From contig JAKUHH010000216.1 of assembly GCA_022701365.1 (NCBI GenBank), positions 248,001 to 312,000 on the forward strand: a DNA stretch of 64,000 nt, written 5' to 3'. The DNA is from Mycocentrospora acerina. Lineage: Eukaryota > Ascomycota > Dothideomycetes > Pleosporales. Within the stretch, counting starts at the first letter, position 1. Each line of letters opens with the position of its first letter. The notes below the pieces were generated by a model. It made no database searches and was not told where the DNA came from. It was given only the letters and a program-made list of their open reading frames with translations. Both the position numbers and the translations under genes were made by a program. Positions 1-11,985 of the stretch are shown in pieces.

Positions 1-2223
1 GAGAACTTCGGCTAAGATACTTCCAAAGGCGACGAGGGCGACGAGAAAGTGTCTGTTGATAAGAGCTTTAATAGGCAGGTATAAGGGGTTTGTACCAGAG
101 TAGTCTAGAGTTAATGTTTTCGCAGGAGCACGGCGCTTCGAGAGGTCGTAAAATGGCTGAAGCATACGGACGTCGCAACTCAAGGTGTTCCAAAGCAGCT
201 TTACTATGGTGGCGAGACTGGTCATGAGAATAGGTATTTTCTCAGTGACGATGCCTGCGCCTTCGACGAACATGAAGATGGGAATGCTGACAGCTAAAAG
301 AACCATGTATGAGATAAAAGGTATCCCGGATCGTAGACGCATCATCAAAGGCCGTGGGTCGGAACCGTGTTCGTGGATCTTTTCTTTACTATTGCTGATA
401 AACTCTCCCTGCCATAGCGAGCTCTTGTGTAAGATGTATCGGCGATCTTTCAGTTGCTTGTGGATCTTATTCAGAGGAGCTGCATCAAGTCCGTGGAAAT
501 CAGCGAGGATGTGACTTTTAGTAGCCATGGCCGCCACTCCAGCGATTCCGCATGGATCTCCTTGAAGCCCACTTTTTCGTCGCATTGAGAACATCAGAAG
601 GGCTCCAAGAATGGCGACAGCAAGAAGACAAGATGAGACAGCCCTAGACCAAGGGGGATCAACCCGAACAGATTTTAGGTTATCAGGTGTACGTTGGCTT
701 TTCGGGGGGTACATAATGATCGATGCAGATTGTAGGACAGGGACAAGACTACTCGCAATCAATGTACCGAGAGAACTGTAAATTACAGCGTACTGCTTGT
801 GCCGTAAAGCCCTCAATGGAACCAACCAACTCATGAACGTCAGATAATCCATGTTGAGCGATTCACCGGCTGTGGCACCAGCCTTCTTGGACAACTGGTA
901 AAACGGCTCTAGTCGCTTGACTTCAAAGTCTGTCATTTGCCATAGAATACCGTAGAAGACTAGCGTCAAAACAGGCGCGTATTTCCAGGTAAAGAAGACA
1001 ATGACATCGAGTTCCCCAGCTTCCTCGAAATTGGCTATCAATCCACCTTGAGGATCTTCCTTGACTTTGCGTATAGATAGTTGGCACAGAAATTCCTGTA
1101 AAGCAGCTAATACGAGAGCTGAAACCGTAAGCATGAGTGTCCAGTACCACGCCATGGTGAAGGGTCGCCATGAAGGCTGTTCAGGGTCTGCACAATTGTT
1201 AGCAAAACCTACTGCAAGAGAAATGCATTGCGTACCTGGCGGAAAATAGTAACTTTTCTGTGCATCAATCTTGTCGCTGCCAGTACGATTCGCCATCATA
1301 CGCCTTGCCTCAAAGTCACCGCCTGCAAATGTATCGCTGATGTCTACCGGTATTTCGGCCACAGCGACAATCTTACTCGTCTTTTCTGCCTCCTTTTGAG
1401 CATCCTTTTTCTTGGCGTTCATCATTTCTGAATTTGACAATACTCTCTGATGGCCAGAACGAGAGCTCTGTTCGGGCAAGACAGACTGATGTGTGAAAGG
1501 TTTCTCAACAACTGAGCTCATACCAGCTCCCAATTGCGCCTCAAGCCTTTCAAACTCGGCAGCATAGCCAGCCTCGTTCATATTGCGCTCGCGCTCCATA
1601 GCATCTGCTACAGAGAACACTTTTTTCTGCTGTTCAAATTTCTTTGTAGGTACACCCTCCAGGCTGTTCAATTCAAGTCCCATCGGCTCTTCAACCTCTT
1701 CTACACCTCTCAAGCGCCCCGTCGTTTGTCCAGCCTCTTCATCCTCTAGTTTGTTGTAACTTGAGCCTTTCGATCTTATGCTTCGTAATGATGTTAATCT
1801 GCTTAATAATCGCCTCGACCCACTGCTGCCCCTCAAGGATGGAACTGCATCTTGCTGATCAAATGGTGAGGTCTTGTATGATGTGTCCTCGGCGAATGAA
1901 GGAGGTGCGGGAGCATACTGTTCCCGATAGGGAGAATGCGCGGTTGGCGCAAGAGATGAAGGGTAAGATGCGCGTCTGGAGGCAGCACTGGTTGGGGGAC
2001 TGGGCGAAGCGATTGAGGATGGCCGAGACGGGAAGAGTTGCGACAGCCTGTCTGATCCGCCAGTCGTGCTACTGCGTATGGGAGCTGGTCGAGTATCCCA
2101 CATCCGGGTTCCATGTTCAACGACTGGAGAACCGGCACGAAGAGCTGATGGAACTGAATTGTCTGAAGGTCTCCTAGAAGGTGCATGAGAGCCAACTTGG
2201 AGGGGTGACGGAACTTGATCCAT
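1..2223 (-). CDS. DUF3433-family multi-pass membrane protein (3' end missing)
   Basis: An uninterrupted minus-strand frame opens at an ATG (2223-2221) and is still open at base 1, so about 741 codons are present and the C-terminus lies outside the window. The first ~350 residues are a Ser/Pro-rich, probably cytosolic and disordered region. Hydrophobic segments start near residue 355. A family-type motif, PFYQLSKK followed by LNMDYLTF, lies near residue 440 and recurs in altered form near residue 690 (QPFYDLSKRR, then LTLDYSGT). Two such copies, each next to membrane segments, fit the fungal DUF3433 architecture. The molecular role is unknown. My recollection that the Neurospora spray protein is related is unverified. 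No intron is needed in the visible part. The start is the first ATG of the frame and is plausible because the acidic/Ser-rich tail reads on without a break. Confidence 0.8.
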   Translation of the reverse strand, partial: MDQVPSPLQVGSHAPSRRPSDNSVPSALRAGSPVVEHGTRMWDTRPAPIRSSTTGGSDRLSQLFPSRPSSIASPSPPTSAASRRASYPSSLAPTAHSPYREQYAPAPPSFAEDTSYKTSPFDQQDAVPSLRGSSGSRRLLSRLTSLRSIRSKGSSYNKLEDEEAGQTTGRLRGVEEVEEPMGLELNSLEGVPTKKFEQQKKVFSVADAMERERNMNEAGYAAEFERLEAQLGAGMSSVVEKPFTHQSVLPEQSSRSGHQRVLSNSEMMNAKKKDAQKEAEKTSKIVAVAEIPVDISDTFAGGDFEARRMMANRTGSDKIDAQKSYYFPPGTQCISLAVGFANNCADPEQPSWRPFTMAWYWTLMLTVSALVLAALQEFLCQLSIRKVKEDPQGGLIANFEEAGELDVIVFFTWKYAPVLTLVFYGILWQMTDFEVKRLEPFYQLSKKAGATAGESLNMDYLTFMSWLVPLRALRHKQYAVIYSSLGTLIASSLVPVLQSASIIMYPPKSQRTPDNLKSVRVDPPWSRAVSSCLLAVAILGALLMFSMRRKSGLQGDPCGIAGVAAMATKSHILADFHGLDAAPLNKIHKQLKDRRYILHKSSLWQGEFISNSKEKIHEHGSDPRPLMMRLRSGIPFISYMVLLAVSIPIFMFVEGAGIVTEKIPILMTSLATIVKLLWNTLSCDVRMLQPFYDLSKRRAPAKTLTLDYSGTNPLYLPIKALINRHFLVALVAFGSILAEVL

Positions 2224-4021
2224 GACTATTGCCTCTGTGATCTCCTGTCAACAGTCTTCAAAGACTATAGAATTCTAGACAAGAAAGGAAATCGAACATA
2301 TGATTGCGAGCCAAACCAAAAAAAAAAAGTACAAAGCTAATTTGCACAGCTCAATACGTTTGCTTTGTGCGGCTGAAGCTGCATCGAAGCCTCCAGGACG
2401 TTGGCCGTCTTCAACCCGGCCCATTCCAGTCGACCCAATCTTTTATAAATAGCGAGATTGGATGTCACAACCTCGACTATGCGTGAGACGTAACACCAGT
2501 GCTCAGATCGGGCGTTGCCAGGTCTTCTTTGTGAGCTGACACAGCAGATTTTCACAGTTTGTTCAGCCTTGCGCTTTCGAACGTTGGGTGATTCGGGCCG
2601 AGCCGGCTTCTGCTGATCCAGCTATCGGTGCTGGCGGGCTCAGAGAATGTGTAGACAGGACAGGAAAACAACGCGACAAAGAGTGATTGCAGAGAGGAAG
2701 TGAGAATGATGAAGGGTTCCAGCAACATCCTTCTCCATGAGGTTCTGATGGTGCTAAAAATACGGCGTCCATAGCCCCAAGAGGCGTCCGCAGCGCTTGC
2801 TAATATTGAGGGCTGATCAGCCACAACAGGTAACGGATAGCGAGATCGCAATATTGTCCGATACCGCCGGGGCCAGGATTTTGAAGATGCAAGATGAGTT
2901 CAGAGCGATGGAGAGAGTAAAGCCGTCTCCTTCCGTCGGATGCTAGTGGCTGTGTTGCGTGGGGTTAACCAAGCAAAAACATAGGCAGCAACGGCAGCTC
3001 TTCACACGTTAATTTTCTGCAGCTATCGTCCGCTAGCACATACAAGCTTCAAACTTGTAGTGGTATTTAACAAAGTGGCGTTACTACCTATGCTCTGGGT
3101 TTACTTTTATTCCATCTATGACCTGGGCTCTACTTGAGGCCTCACCTGCCAACTACTGAGCGACTTCATCGATCCTCTCGACTCCCATGGCACATGATGC
3201 GATCGAGAGCGTCTTTGTTGCGGGAGATGATGTTTGTGTCCGTTTTCATGTTGATAGCTGAGAATCGGTAACAGGTCTAACAACGCTATTCCGTCATTGT
3301 ATTGCACTCATCAATGCACTAGTATGATTTTCAACGTCAGAGGGTGTAGATGTGCGTCGATTACCCAGCGACTCTCTGTCGGCTGTTTCAGATGCATTTC
3401 TACAACGTATCATCGGGCGCTGGGCAATAGGTGATCTGCTTTCCCTTCACATCCCCGACATTTGATTGAGAATTTTCGCATCCTCTAGTTGAAGTTCGGG
3501 CTTCGGTCTATCCTTTCTCCAATGATGGTAGCCGGGAAAACTGGCGCGGTTCTGACAATTCTTGTGTAAGTCGATCTTTCTAGCTGACCAATACATGGGT
3601 TCTGCCATCCCGTGCCGCCTACCATATCCGCACGAACCTTGAATGTACACGAAACCTTCCACTTCTCCACGCGACACTGTCCTCGTTCTTTCTCATCGAG
3701 AGTATACTATACCCATTCCCAGTCGTTGCCAGGACTATTTCAAGCGGGCTAATGCGCCCAATCTTACGCAACATCGTTTTCCTTTATCAATTCGACCCGC
3801 TTTTCTTGGTTATTCTCCTTGTACGGTCGAGCGTGGCGGTTGACTACTACAACGAGGGAATCTGCGCTTCTCACATACGCTACACTCGCCACCCCGAGCT
3901 GGCAACGACCCAACGCCGCGCATCACAAACGATTCGGGACATTGATATCCAGACTTGACTAAATTCACATTTTAATCTGTAGCGACCTCGCATATATATT
4001 GATGCACACACATCGCTCGCC
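2224..4021. other. Intergenic region, no gene recognised
   Basis: This 1.8 kb holds only short frames without recognisable protein character. It is the promoter side of both the leftward DUF3433 gene and the rightward gene at 4022. No repeat or RNA gene was seen. Confidence 0.6.
3992..3999 (+). promoter_or_regulatory. Possible TATA element
   Basis: An ATATATAT run lies about 25 bases before the ATG at 4022. It is close enough to be a TATA box only if the 5' UTR is very short, so the assignment is weak. Confidence 0.25.
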
Positions 4022-5667
4022 ATGGATGGAACATCTATCACCTACGCGACTTCGAAAGACTGGCTCGACATCCTCAAGAACCGATCGAAAGTGCGCATGC
4101 ACGAGCTCATAGAACGACTCGGCTTACGTGCAAAATGGTCTTCTAACAAACGAGGCAAGACCAACTTTGAATCCGCGCTAGTTCGTGACTTAGTATCGCA
4201 TATGAGCGATATTGTCTCGACACTCCCAAAGGAATCGGATGATCTGATCGCGAAAATCAGCGAAGAAAACAGTCTGAAAGATCAGATCGATGAGTTATTG
4301 AAGGCACATGGGAACAAGATCTGGGGAAGTCGGGGTGATCGAGATCACCTCCTCACAGCAAATGAGCCGGGATTGGGCGAGGGGGTGTATCCAAGAGATT
4401 TGTACTTTGAGAATGAGAATGACAAGCAATTGTGAGTACTAGCCTAGTTCTGCTTATCAAGGCTTGAAGATAGATGCAAGCTGATAACATTATTTAATCA
4501 TCAACTAACATAACATTAGAATTCACATGCTTTTGCATTGGTGGATTGGGCTCAAAGGCTGCAACGTAATTCTCGCGCGAGAGCGCCTAGAGCGTGAAAA
4601 GAAGAAGAAAGAAGAAGATCGAAAAGCAAGAGCCGAAGCCGAATTGTCAGGCCTGAGTGCCAATGGCGAGATCGGTGCACGCACTTCCTTTGTTCCGCTT
4701 GTTCCCAATGTTTTGCTAGCAGAGAAAGCATCGTATGGGAGTGCAATGTCAACACCGCCAGATTCGAGGGAAAGCCCTCCTGCAGACTCTCGTGATGGAC
4801 TAGGGTTCATGTCTGTAAATGGCGCGAGTCAATTCCAAAGCGGACACCAACCTCAACACGTCGTCGAAAATGTGTGGAATCGAGTCGTGGGTTTGCAACA
4901 ACATATCCCAATCACAACTCAACAGGTTGACGTCGACCGGAAAGTAAGCCACGAGCTTGCAAAAATTGCGACGAGCTTCCGTTCGGACAGTACAGTTATC
5001 GAAGAGATGCCACAACAGCGCAACAGTGTGCCCTATCGTGGACTAGACTATGACAGTTTGAGGGCACTTCGATCATATATTTATGGCGAAGAGGGTGGGC
5101 AACAATGGGACGAGGAGGTGCTGCTCAATCGACTCGAGCAAATGTGGCGAGATGGCGTAAGAGCAGACTTTGACAAGATTGTCGACAATATTCCAGTTTT
5201 CATTGCAAGAGAGCGCGCATTCCTGACATGGATAGAGCTCAAAAGACACATGGCAGCTCTCGAGCGCGCAGACAAGCGTACGTTTGCAATACACACTCCA
5301 ATCTGCAAGCATCTTGTCATGCCATTTGCTAATCATACCACTAGGCTGGCGCACTGAAGGCCATAGCGCACCGGAAATTACCAGGCGAATTCAGCAACAT
5401 AAAACTCTCATGGGTTGCACACAAAGCATCCTTGCAAATTTCGAAGATATTGGCAAAGGCTTCGGTCTTGGGTCAGATATTTTGGTTGATAGAGACGAGC
5501 TACTCCGGCAATCGTTTGCTCTGCTTGCAGGAGAAAAGTACGCTGTTGAGATGATGTGGAAGAATATTGAGTTCACAGCCGTGGTGCAGTGGCTGGGCAC
5601 TCATCTGCAAACGTTCCAGAGCGAGGAGGAAGAGGAGGGGCGGGAGATGTTATGGTATGCTAAGTAG
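4022..5667 (+). CDS. Unrecognised fungal protein, tandem paralog A
   Basis: Proposed exons 4022-4431, 4520-5277 and 5345-5667 give 496 residues. Intron 1 is GTGAGT...ATTAG with a CTAAC branch site, and intron 2 is GTACGT...CACTAG. I do not recognise the family. The N-terminal ~135 residues carry a segment (LPKESDDLI ... KIWG..GDRDHLLT) that matches the protein encoded at 7054 at several positions, and the first intron sits at nearly the same place in both genes. After the intron comes a conserved-looking HMLLHWWIGLKGC stretch, then a Lys/Glu-rich linker, a variable middle, and an alpha-helical C-terminal ~200 residues ending in an acidic run. There is no signal peptide or membrane segment. 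It is probably an intracellular lineage-restricted protein. The splice model is strong, the function unknown. Confidence 0.75.
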
Positions 5668-7053
5668 TAGTGTGCATAAACCAAATCATCCAAAGTAGTG
5701 CTAGCGATTAATTTGTTCTAACTCAAAATTTGCCTATCTAAATGTCCGTCGAGTATAGATCCCCGTCACATTACTACAATGAATCGGAATTTGTTACCTT
5801 GGCCCGGGCATTTTCGGACTCGCACTCGGGAGATTAGTCGCTGACAGTGACAGATGTTTCAGCTCCCCTTCGGATGTTCCAGAATTCGTATAGGATTACG
5901 CTAGTTCAGTGCCGTGCCGCAAATGTCGAGATTGTTGCAGAAAAAATCCTGCCCACCTCCTGATTACGATGCTTGTAACGGCGCGTTCTATATGCAAGCC
6001 TACCAGGCCATTTGCGTTGATGGTATCTCTACCATACATGAAACTGGAGATAAGGTACAGTCAGCTTGTTTGGGCCAGCCAGCTGACAGCTCGGGGTTGC
6101 CAAGGACAAGCGCCCGTGTAGTCCGACTAGTCCCAGAACCGACTTGGACCACGTTTCTATTCTTGTGTGGGACTTGCTGCTTTAACAGTATATTGCCACA
6201 TTGAGAGGATGCATGTAAGGGCCGTATGCTCGTCGCCACAAGGAGCATGATATCCTTGTGATACACTCGAAACAGGCGATTCAAACTACCTCCCACTGTC
6301 AAACAAGACTGCAGGCCCTACAAATAATAATCATGGTAGGTAATCAACTTGGGTGTAGTAATCGGCCGACAGGTGCCGGAGCGCTGCACCGATACGTACG
6401 TACCCCTATAAGCCAGATGCTACGCGAGTAGGAGTGCAGACATAACAAGCGCGTCATAGACGAGATGAGCTGGGCAAATAGCGTGATCGTAAGATTGTCG
6501 TGATCAGAGGTGATTGCCGCGCTTATTCGCTGGATGCCGAGGACGCTATGACGGGATAGTTTGGCCTTTGTAAGCTAGCATAAATCTTAAGTGCAAAATT
6601 GATCACATAATTCGGTAGCCATCTATCACTTACACCAGTCCGGTACGCGACATCGTAAGGGGGAGACCCGCTTTCTTAGCCAATCGTCAAGTTTGTGGTA
6701 CGGTGCGAATACGTATTGTTACGAGTCATTTATCATCTCAGACGCGTAAGGTGCACCCGGCTAGGCTCTGTTCGCTTCGGGATGGTTTTCTCTGCAGTCT
6801 CTTACACGTTACAACATCGTCTTCACTCACCTAATTACCAGTTTGCGCAGCGCGTGGACATTGGAAGAGCACAACCGGCGTCTGAGATACGATAAACTCA
6901 AACCTTGTCATACACAAAGGCATAAGGAAAACTTCCCGAGACGCCGGTTACGCTAGTGCCCGCGGTTCTGTTTTCCAAATTCTTGTCCGCCTTTCTCCAT
7001 CTGGGCGACATTCTCCAACTACACTTTTCTTCATTCATTACCTATGCTTCAGC
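5668..7053. other. Intergenic region between the paralogs
   Basis: About 1.4 kb with no convincing coding frame, RNA gene or repeat. It presumably contains the promoter of paralog B. Confidence 0.55.
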
Positions 7054-9402
7054 ATGAGCTCTAAGGACAATCTAGCGTTTGATGTCGAGCACGGCGTGAA
7101 GCGATGGGATCGAAGTCGATGGGTTTCCGTCTTCAGCAGCCACAGTCCTACGATACGGGAAGTTACCGAGTGCCTTGGCCTGGGCTTGTCCGCCTCCAGC
7201 TCAACAACAAATCGCGGCATCCCCAAATTCGACAATCCGGACTACCGTAAGCTGTCGAGTGAAGTCACAAAGTTGTCCAAGGAACTGCCAAAAGAAAGAG
7301 ATACTTTGCTGGACTTCGCCGCTGATCCTCTGAGCCTGGATATTGAGCTTGAGGAGTTGCTCGGTACTTACGGACCTGCTATCTGGGGCAAAGACGCAGA
7401 TCGCACTTGTCTACTCACACCTGATTCCACCAAGAAGACGTACAACAAGCACTTGTTCTACGAGGAGCCAGAACATAAAGATACGTAAGTAGATGATCAC
7501 GAAAGATCATGTTGAGCCGTGCATTAATTTTGCGGCAGTCTGAAGATACATCTGCATCGATGGATCATCATCAAAGCATGTTACTACATCAGAAACATGA
7601 AGCTCAAAAAGGCTTCAGGTACAAACGATAATGATTCTATGGCTGATCTAGATGGCGAGAGTGGTGTAAGTTCTAAAGTTTCCTCTGCGACTCCACCGTC
7701 TCCTACTCATGATCTTTACGCGGAGGTCTGACCAATCTGCTAGTCACCTCGTGAGACTCTTCACTCTCCTACATCAGTTGAACGCGACGCAATCAATGGA
7801 GCCGAGCTTGATGTTAAATCAATTAACGGCACAAAGCGGAAGAGTGGGGTGCACAGGTCGTTTTCCGATGGGGAGGAGCAGTTTTCTCCGCCATCCAAGC
7901 GCCACTTCCACACAATGCCGGCTGGAAGAGGGAGCAAGAGCCCTCGCAAATCTTTCATATCTCTTTTTCCCGCAGGTGTTCACAGCAACGAGCCGCTTCC
8001 GCCTGTTCCGACCTATCTCACGGGCAAATTAAGTCAACTTTCGTCTCCGGCAGCATTGGGACCAGAGCCTGGGAGGCCACAACCTAGCCATGTGTCTAAC
8101 AGTGAATTCATTGAAGCTCCAAGATCATCAAGTGCAGGTCCAGCTCCCGGTGCCGTTGGCTTCACTGCAGTGAATTCCGGAAGTTTCACCGCTGTTAATA
8201 ACACGCCTGCTGTTCAAACACCCACACAACAAGGTTCACGGGCAGCTTCAAAGGAACCGCAGCGAGACTCGCCAGTTCAACAAAATCGGGATGCTCGTAA
8301 CTACACCAGCCCGTACGAATCCACATCATATAGTACCACAATGTCACAACGTACTTCGGAACCGCGATATATACCATCCCTCAGTACCGCATTATCTTCT
8401 TCTCAAGGACCACATGCGGTTCTCCCTCCTGTCCTTTCAAATGGAACCGACACTCGGGAACACTCTTCGACTCCAAATAGCAGACATGCACTCATTGCTC
8501 CTCAACCTCAGCAATCGTCTTTCAAGCTAGCCCACACCCAGCATGAGCTCGAGCCAAAAGTAGAGTCATCTGATGAAATACCATCACTGCCCCATTCTCA
8601 ACTACATCATCAATCAGCCCTAGTTCAAACACCTAGTCGAGCCAGTACCCCTAGTAGCCAACACGTTGTTCGTTCATTCGCTCCACACCCATCTAGTAGG
8701 TGCAATACACCACTTGCGCTGGCCGTGAGTAACAACCAGCCTATTTCGACACCTAATACACAGGCTATAGCCGCATTCACATCGCAGAGCACCCCTGCAG
8801 TACCAAAGAGCCAATCACTCCCACCTACAAATATACAACACCCGCCTCCGAATGTTCTCAAAAGTCAGCGAGTTGAACCTTCCGACCCCAATCGAGACAC
8901 TTCAATGGACCTGCGCCTCATGCAGTATGAAGTTCTTGCTTTATTGATGCAATATCTCTTCCCAAATCCCAGCTCTCCGCCACACGAGCAACTCGTCCTC
9001 CATAAATTGAATCTACTATGGTACACGGGCGAATCTGTTTTCCGCCCAGCAATAGGTGTTCACTACGACCTTACCTTGAAGATCTTCAACGCATGGCTCT
9101 GTGAACGCCAAAATCTTACAGCACTAGGCCACTCTATTGCTACGCAGCCCGGCGTCCATACAGCAGCACTCATCGACCGGTTGCTCGCCATGAACGATCT
9201 TCGAGCTATGAGGCTGAAGTGGAAAAATATGAGTCCTATCGACGGCATAAGCCCAGAGGATCTTCTCTGTAGAGCATTCACAGTCATGACCAATACAGAG
9301 AGGACGGAGCAGATTTTCAAGGAAGGTTTAGAAAGGTTGAACATGGAGGTGTTTGAGTTCCTCAGGAGAGAAGACGCGAGGATTGTCGTGGACAGACGCT
9401 GA
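7054..9402 (+). CDS. Unrecognised fungal protein, tandem paralog B
   Basis: Proposed exons 7054-7484, 7539-7665 and 7744-9402 give 738 residues. The introns are 54 and 78 bp, the second with a CTGAC branch site before CTGCTAG. The N-terminus matches paralog A (LPKERDTLL ... AIWGKDADRTCLLT), and the second exon starts KIHLHRWIIIKAC where A has IHMLLHWWIGLKGC. The middle ~350 residues are Ser/Pro/Thr/Gln-rich and disordered, with many short SS, TP and PS runs. The last ~160 residues form a helical domain (DLRLMQYEVLALLMQYLF onward) that occupies the same place as the C-terminal domain of A. The difference in length comes mainly from the disordered middle. Function is unknown, and there is no signal peptide or membrane segment. 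The pair looks like an old tandem duplication that diverged quickly. Confidence 0.75.
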
Positions 9403-10333
9403 TTCCACCGTCCGTACAAAACCGCGCACAAAATAAGACCAAGCCGCGTCACTCGGGTGTCAGGACATGATCCAATTCTGGTATGTCACTCGACTCTAGC
9501 GCACCTATGTATCGCGGATAGCGACCATAGGATTGGGCCTTGAACACTCTAGATCTTTGGGAATCATCCTCTACAAAAGTACGTTTGTCACTCTCTGTTT
9601 TAACGCATTTCCCTTTGTCAACTTGGAATCTTGTTAGCGAAGGCGTTGTGGGGTGCATTTTGCATTTTTTTTTACGGAAATTACCATGGAGCACGTTGCT
9701 CTTTCACATGCATTGTCTTACTAAGAATGGATACCTCTTGTAATTGCCTAAATGTATACGCGGATACGTAATACCATTGTTGTAATATTTGCTAGCATGC
9801 AATGACCATGAAACTCGGACTAAGTTTTAAAGCTGCATACGCTCTTTGTCATGTGGTCTGTGCGCTCTATGCAATATTACCAAGTCCATTTTTCCAAGGG
9901 ATCCTCGTCCAAATCCGTTTACCTAAAAAACGATAATTTAGCGTCGTGTAAAGGGTTTAGCCGCGAAAATAATAGTCATTTTCGCTCTAGGTTCGACTTA
10001 GCACGCCGAGCCATCCTTAGTACGACTTTTGTAAGTCCGTCCAACTCCGACACGGCTTTAAGCCGGTACATGAAATTTGATATTAGACTACTCGAATTCG
10101 AAGTCTGAAAATCGTGGACCCTGTGATGCACATTTCGCACGTGCTACCACTTGGGTGGCTTGTTCGTGTGACCTAAACACAGGCAGCATCAGCCTCAGCC
10201 TCAGCCTCACTGGGCATCACTCGTCGCGTCTCGTGCACTATGAGCCGCCTTGCCTCACTTTCCAAGTCCCATAGGATATATGGTAGAACTTGCTTGCATA
10301 GCGTTGCCGAGCCGCGACTCTCTTCTCTTAGCC
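9403..10333. other. Intergenic region
   Basis: About 0.9 kb without a supported gene. It serves as the 3' region of paralog B and the promoter of the membrane-protein gene. A short CAGCCT repeat (CAGCCTCAGCCTCAGCCTCA) lies near 10190-10210. Confidence 0.55.
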
Positions 10334-11985
10334 ATGGTGTTTCGCTTACTCGTGCCGCCTGGTATGCTTGACAGCGCAAGGTCCCAGGGTAAATACTGAC
10401 GCGTAGCGCAGGAGAAGGCCAACATAATATTGTGCCTAAAAGGCCAGATGCAATAGGTGCCAATGCAACATTACAGTATGCGGTTGTTTCATCCATAGCC
10501 CTTGCTGCGACTTACACATCCGTTGCGTCGAAATACACGCGACGAGTCACTCCACTGGACTTTGTATCAAGACCAGCTCTTTTCATACGCTCGTCGGCTA
10601 AGTTGGGTGTGTGGGCTGGTGTAGTTGGAGGGGCAGTCAACTGGTACTACCATTCCGCCTTCGCCTCGTTAGTTGTTTCGCAAACGACTTCCGAGGTCAA
10701 GCCGTGGAAGTTGTACGAGAAAACAGTTCGATGTACGGTCGAAGATGGATGTTTGGTAGGTGCGGGACTAGGTCTCGTGGCTGCGCTTGTTACACTTCGT
10801 ACACGACGACCAGCAATCTCACCTTCGGCACGATGTACAGGGATGATGAACGTGGGCGCATGTGCGGGCATAACTGTAGCTCATGCTTATTTCCACTATA
10901 CTGGAGAGCGGCAGCAGGCCTACAGGATTCTCGAGCAGCGTCTTAAGCGGAGGTCATTGGAGTTTTGGTGGATCTTCTGGGACAAAAGTTTGATGGCCGG
11001 ATTTGACCCTCTCATCCAGCATTACGTTCGGCACAATGGAATTTGGTACACGCACCTCCTACCGCATGAAGTGTTTGAGAAGATGGACAAGACTAGTGAA
11101 TGTAAAGATGAGGAAGGAAATGCGACCCCGCAACCCGAGGCATCCGCCGTGACCGATGTTCAGCAGGAAGAACCGCCTTTCTATTCGCAGCCATTTGACT
11201 ACGCCGATAATCTCCGGAAATTCGATGCGCAGTACACTACTGAAAAAATCGAGGAGATGGAGGCACACAGACTCGCGCTACTGAGAGACGCCGAGTTTAT
11301 TCTAGTCTTGAATGCACAGCAGAAGCACGAATACTGCCACTTGAACGGGTTGAACGAAGAAGAGAAATCGCAGCGCCGACAGGAAATGCGGCTCACAGAA
11401 CTTACTCACAATCGGCTGCGGCAAAAGGCAGGCGATATAGATATTATGCTAATTATTTGGCGCTTGTCGCTTCAGCACAAGATAGCTTTTGAATCCAATC
11501 AGTCTGTAGACCATGCCATGACCTCTTGGCTCCCAGAAACAACACTCTGCCACCCCAAGATACACAATCCCACGCTGTCGATACAGGAAATGCAGAACTT
11601 CCAAGCACAGCTCTGTGAGGAGGTGAAGAGGTTCGAGGTGTGGGCAGCAGATACCAGTTTCCCCCAGGAGATGCGAGCAAGATATAGCAAGGATCTAGAC
11701 GATGGAAGGGCAATGCTCAGAGCCGCCGATCGCGTCGTATACATCCTTGAGAAGATGCAAAATGCAGCCATGAATCAACCGTTCACGGCAGAAGAGCTAG
11801 ATGGACAAATACAGCGTGATTCTCCTCTAGACGAACAGGCAGATAGGATAGAGATGGGCGAGAAGAACGTGCAAGTAATGGCGGCTAAATGTACGGGAAA
11901 AATCGGGGTAGACGTAGAGGCTGTATCGGAGGGGAACAAGGCTGAGAAATCGCCTAATCGTAAAGCGGATACTGATAAACCTTAA
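10334..11985 (+). CDS. Multi-pass membrane protein of unknown function
   Basis: The main frame has no in-frame ATG at its 5' end, only GTG after a stop at 10390. A 50-bp intron (10362-10411, GTATGC...GCGCAG with a CTGAC branch site) joins it to a short first exon, 10334-10361, whose ATG sits in good context (GCCATGG). This gives 533 residues starting MVFRLLVPPG. Hydrophobic segments lie near residues 30-50, 70-85, 110-130 and 145-165, several rich in Gly and Ala (for example LGVWAGVVGGAVNW). After residue ~190 the protein is charged and helical, with Glu/Gln/Arg-rich stretches, and it ends in a Lys-rich tail. The Gly-rich helices recall mitochondrial inner-membrane proteins, but I cannot assign a family. 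The two-exon start is inference from splice signals and frame. Confidence 0.72.
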
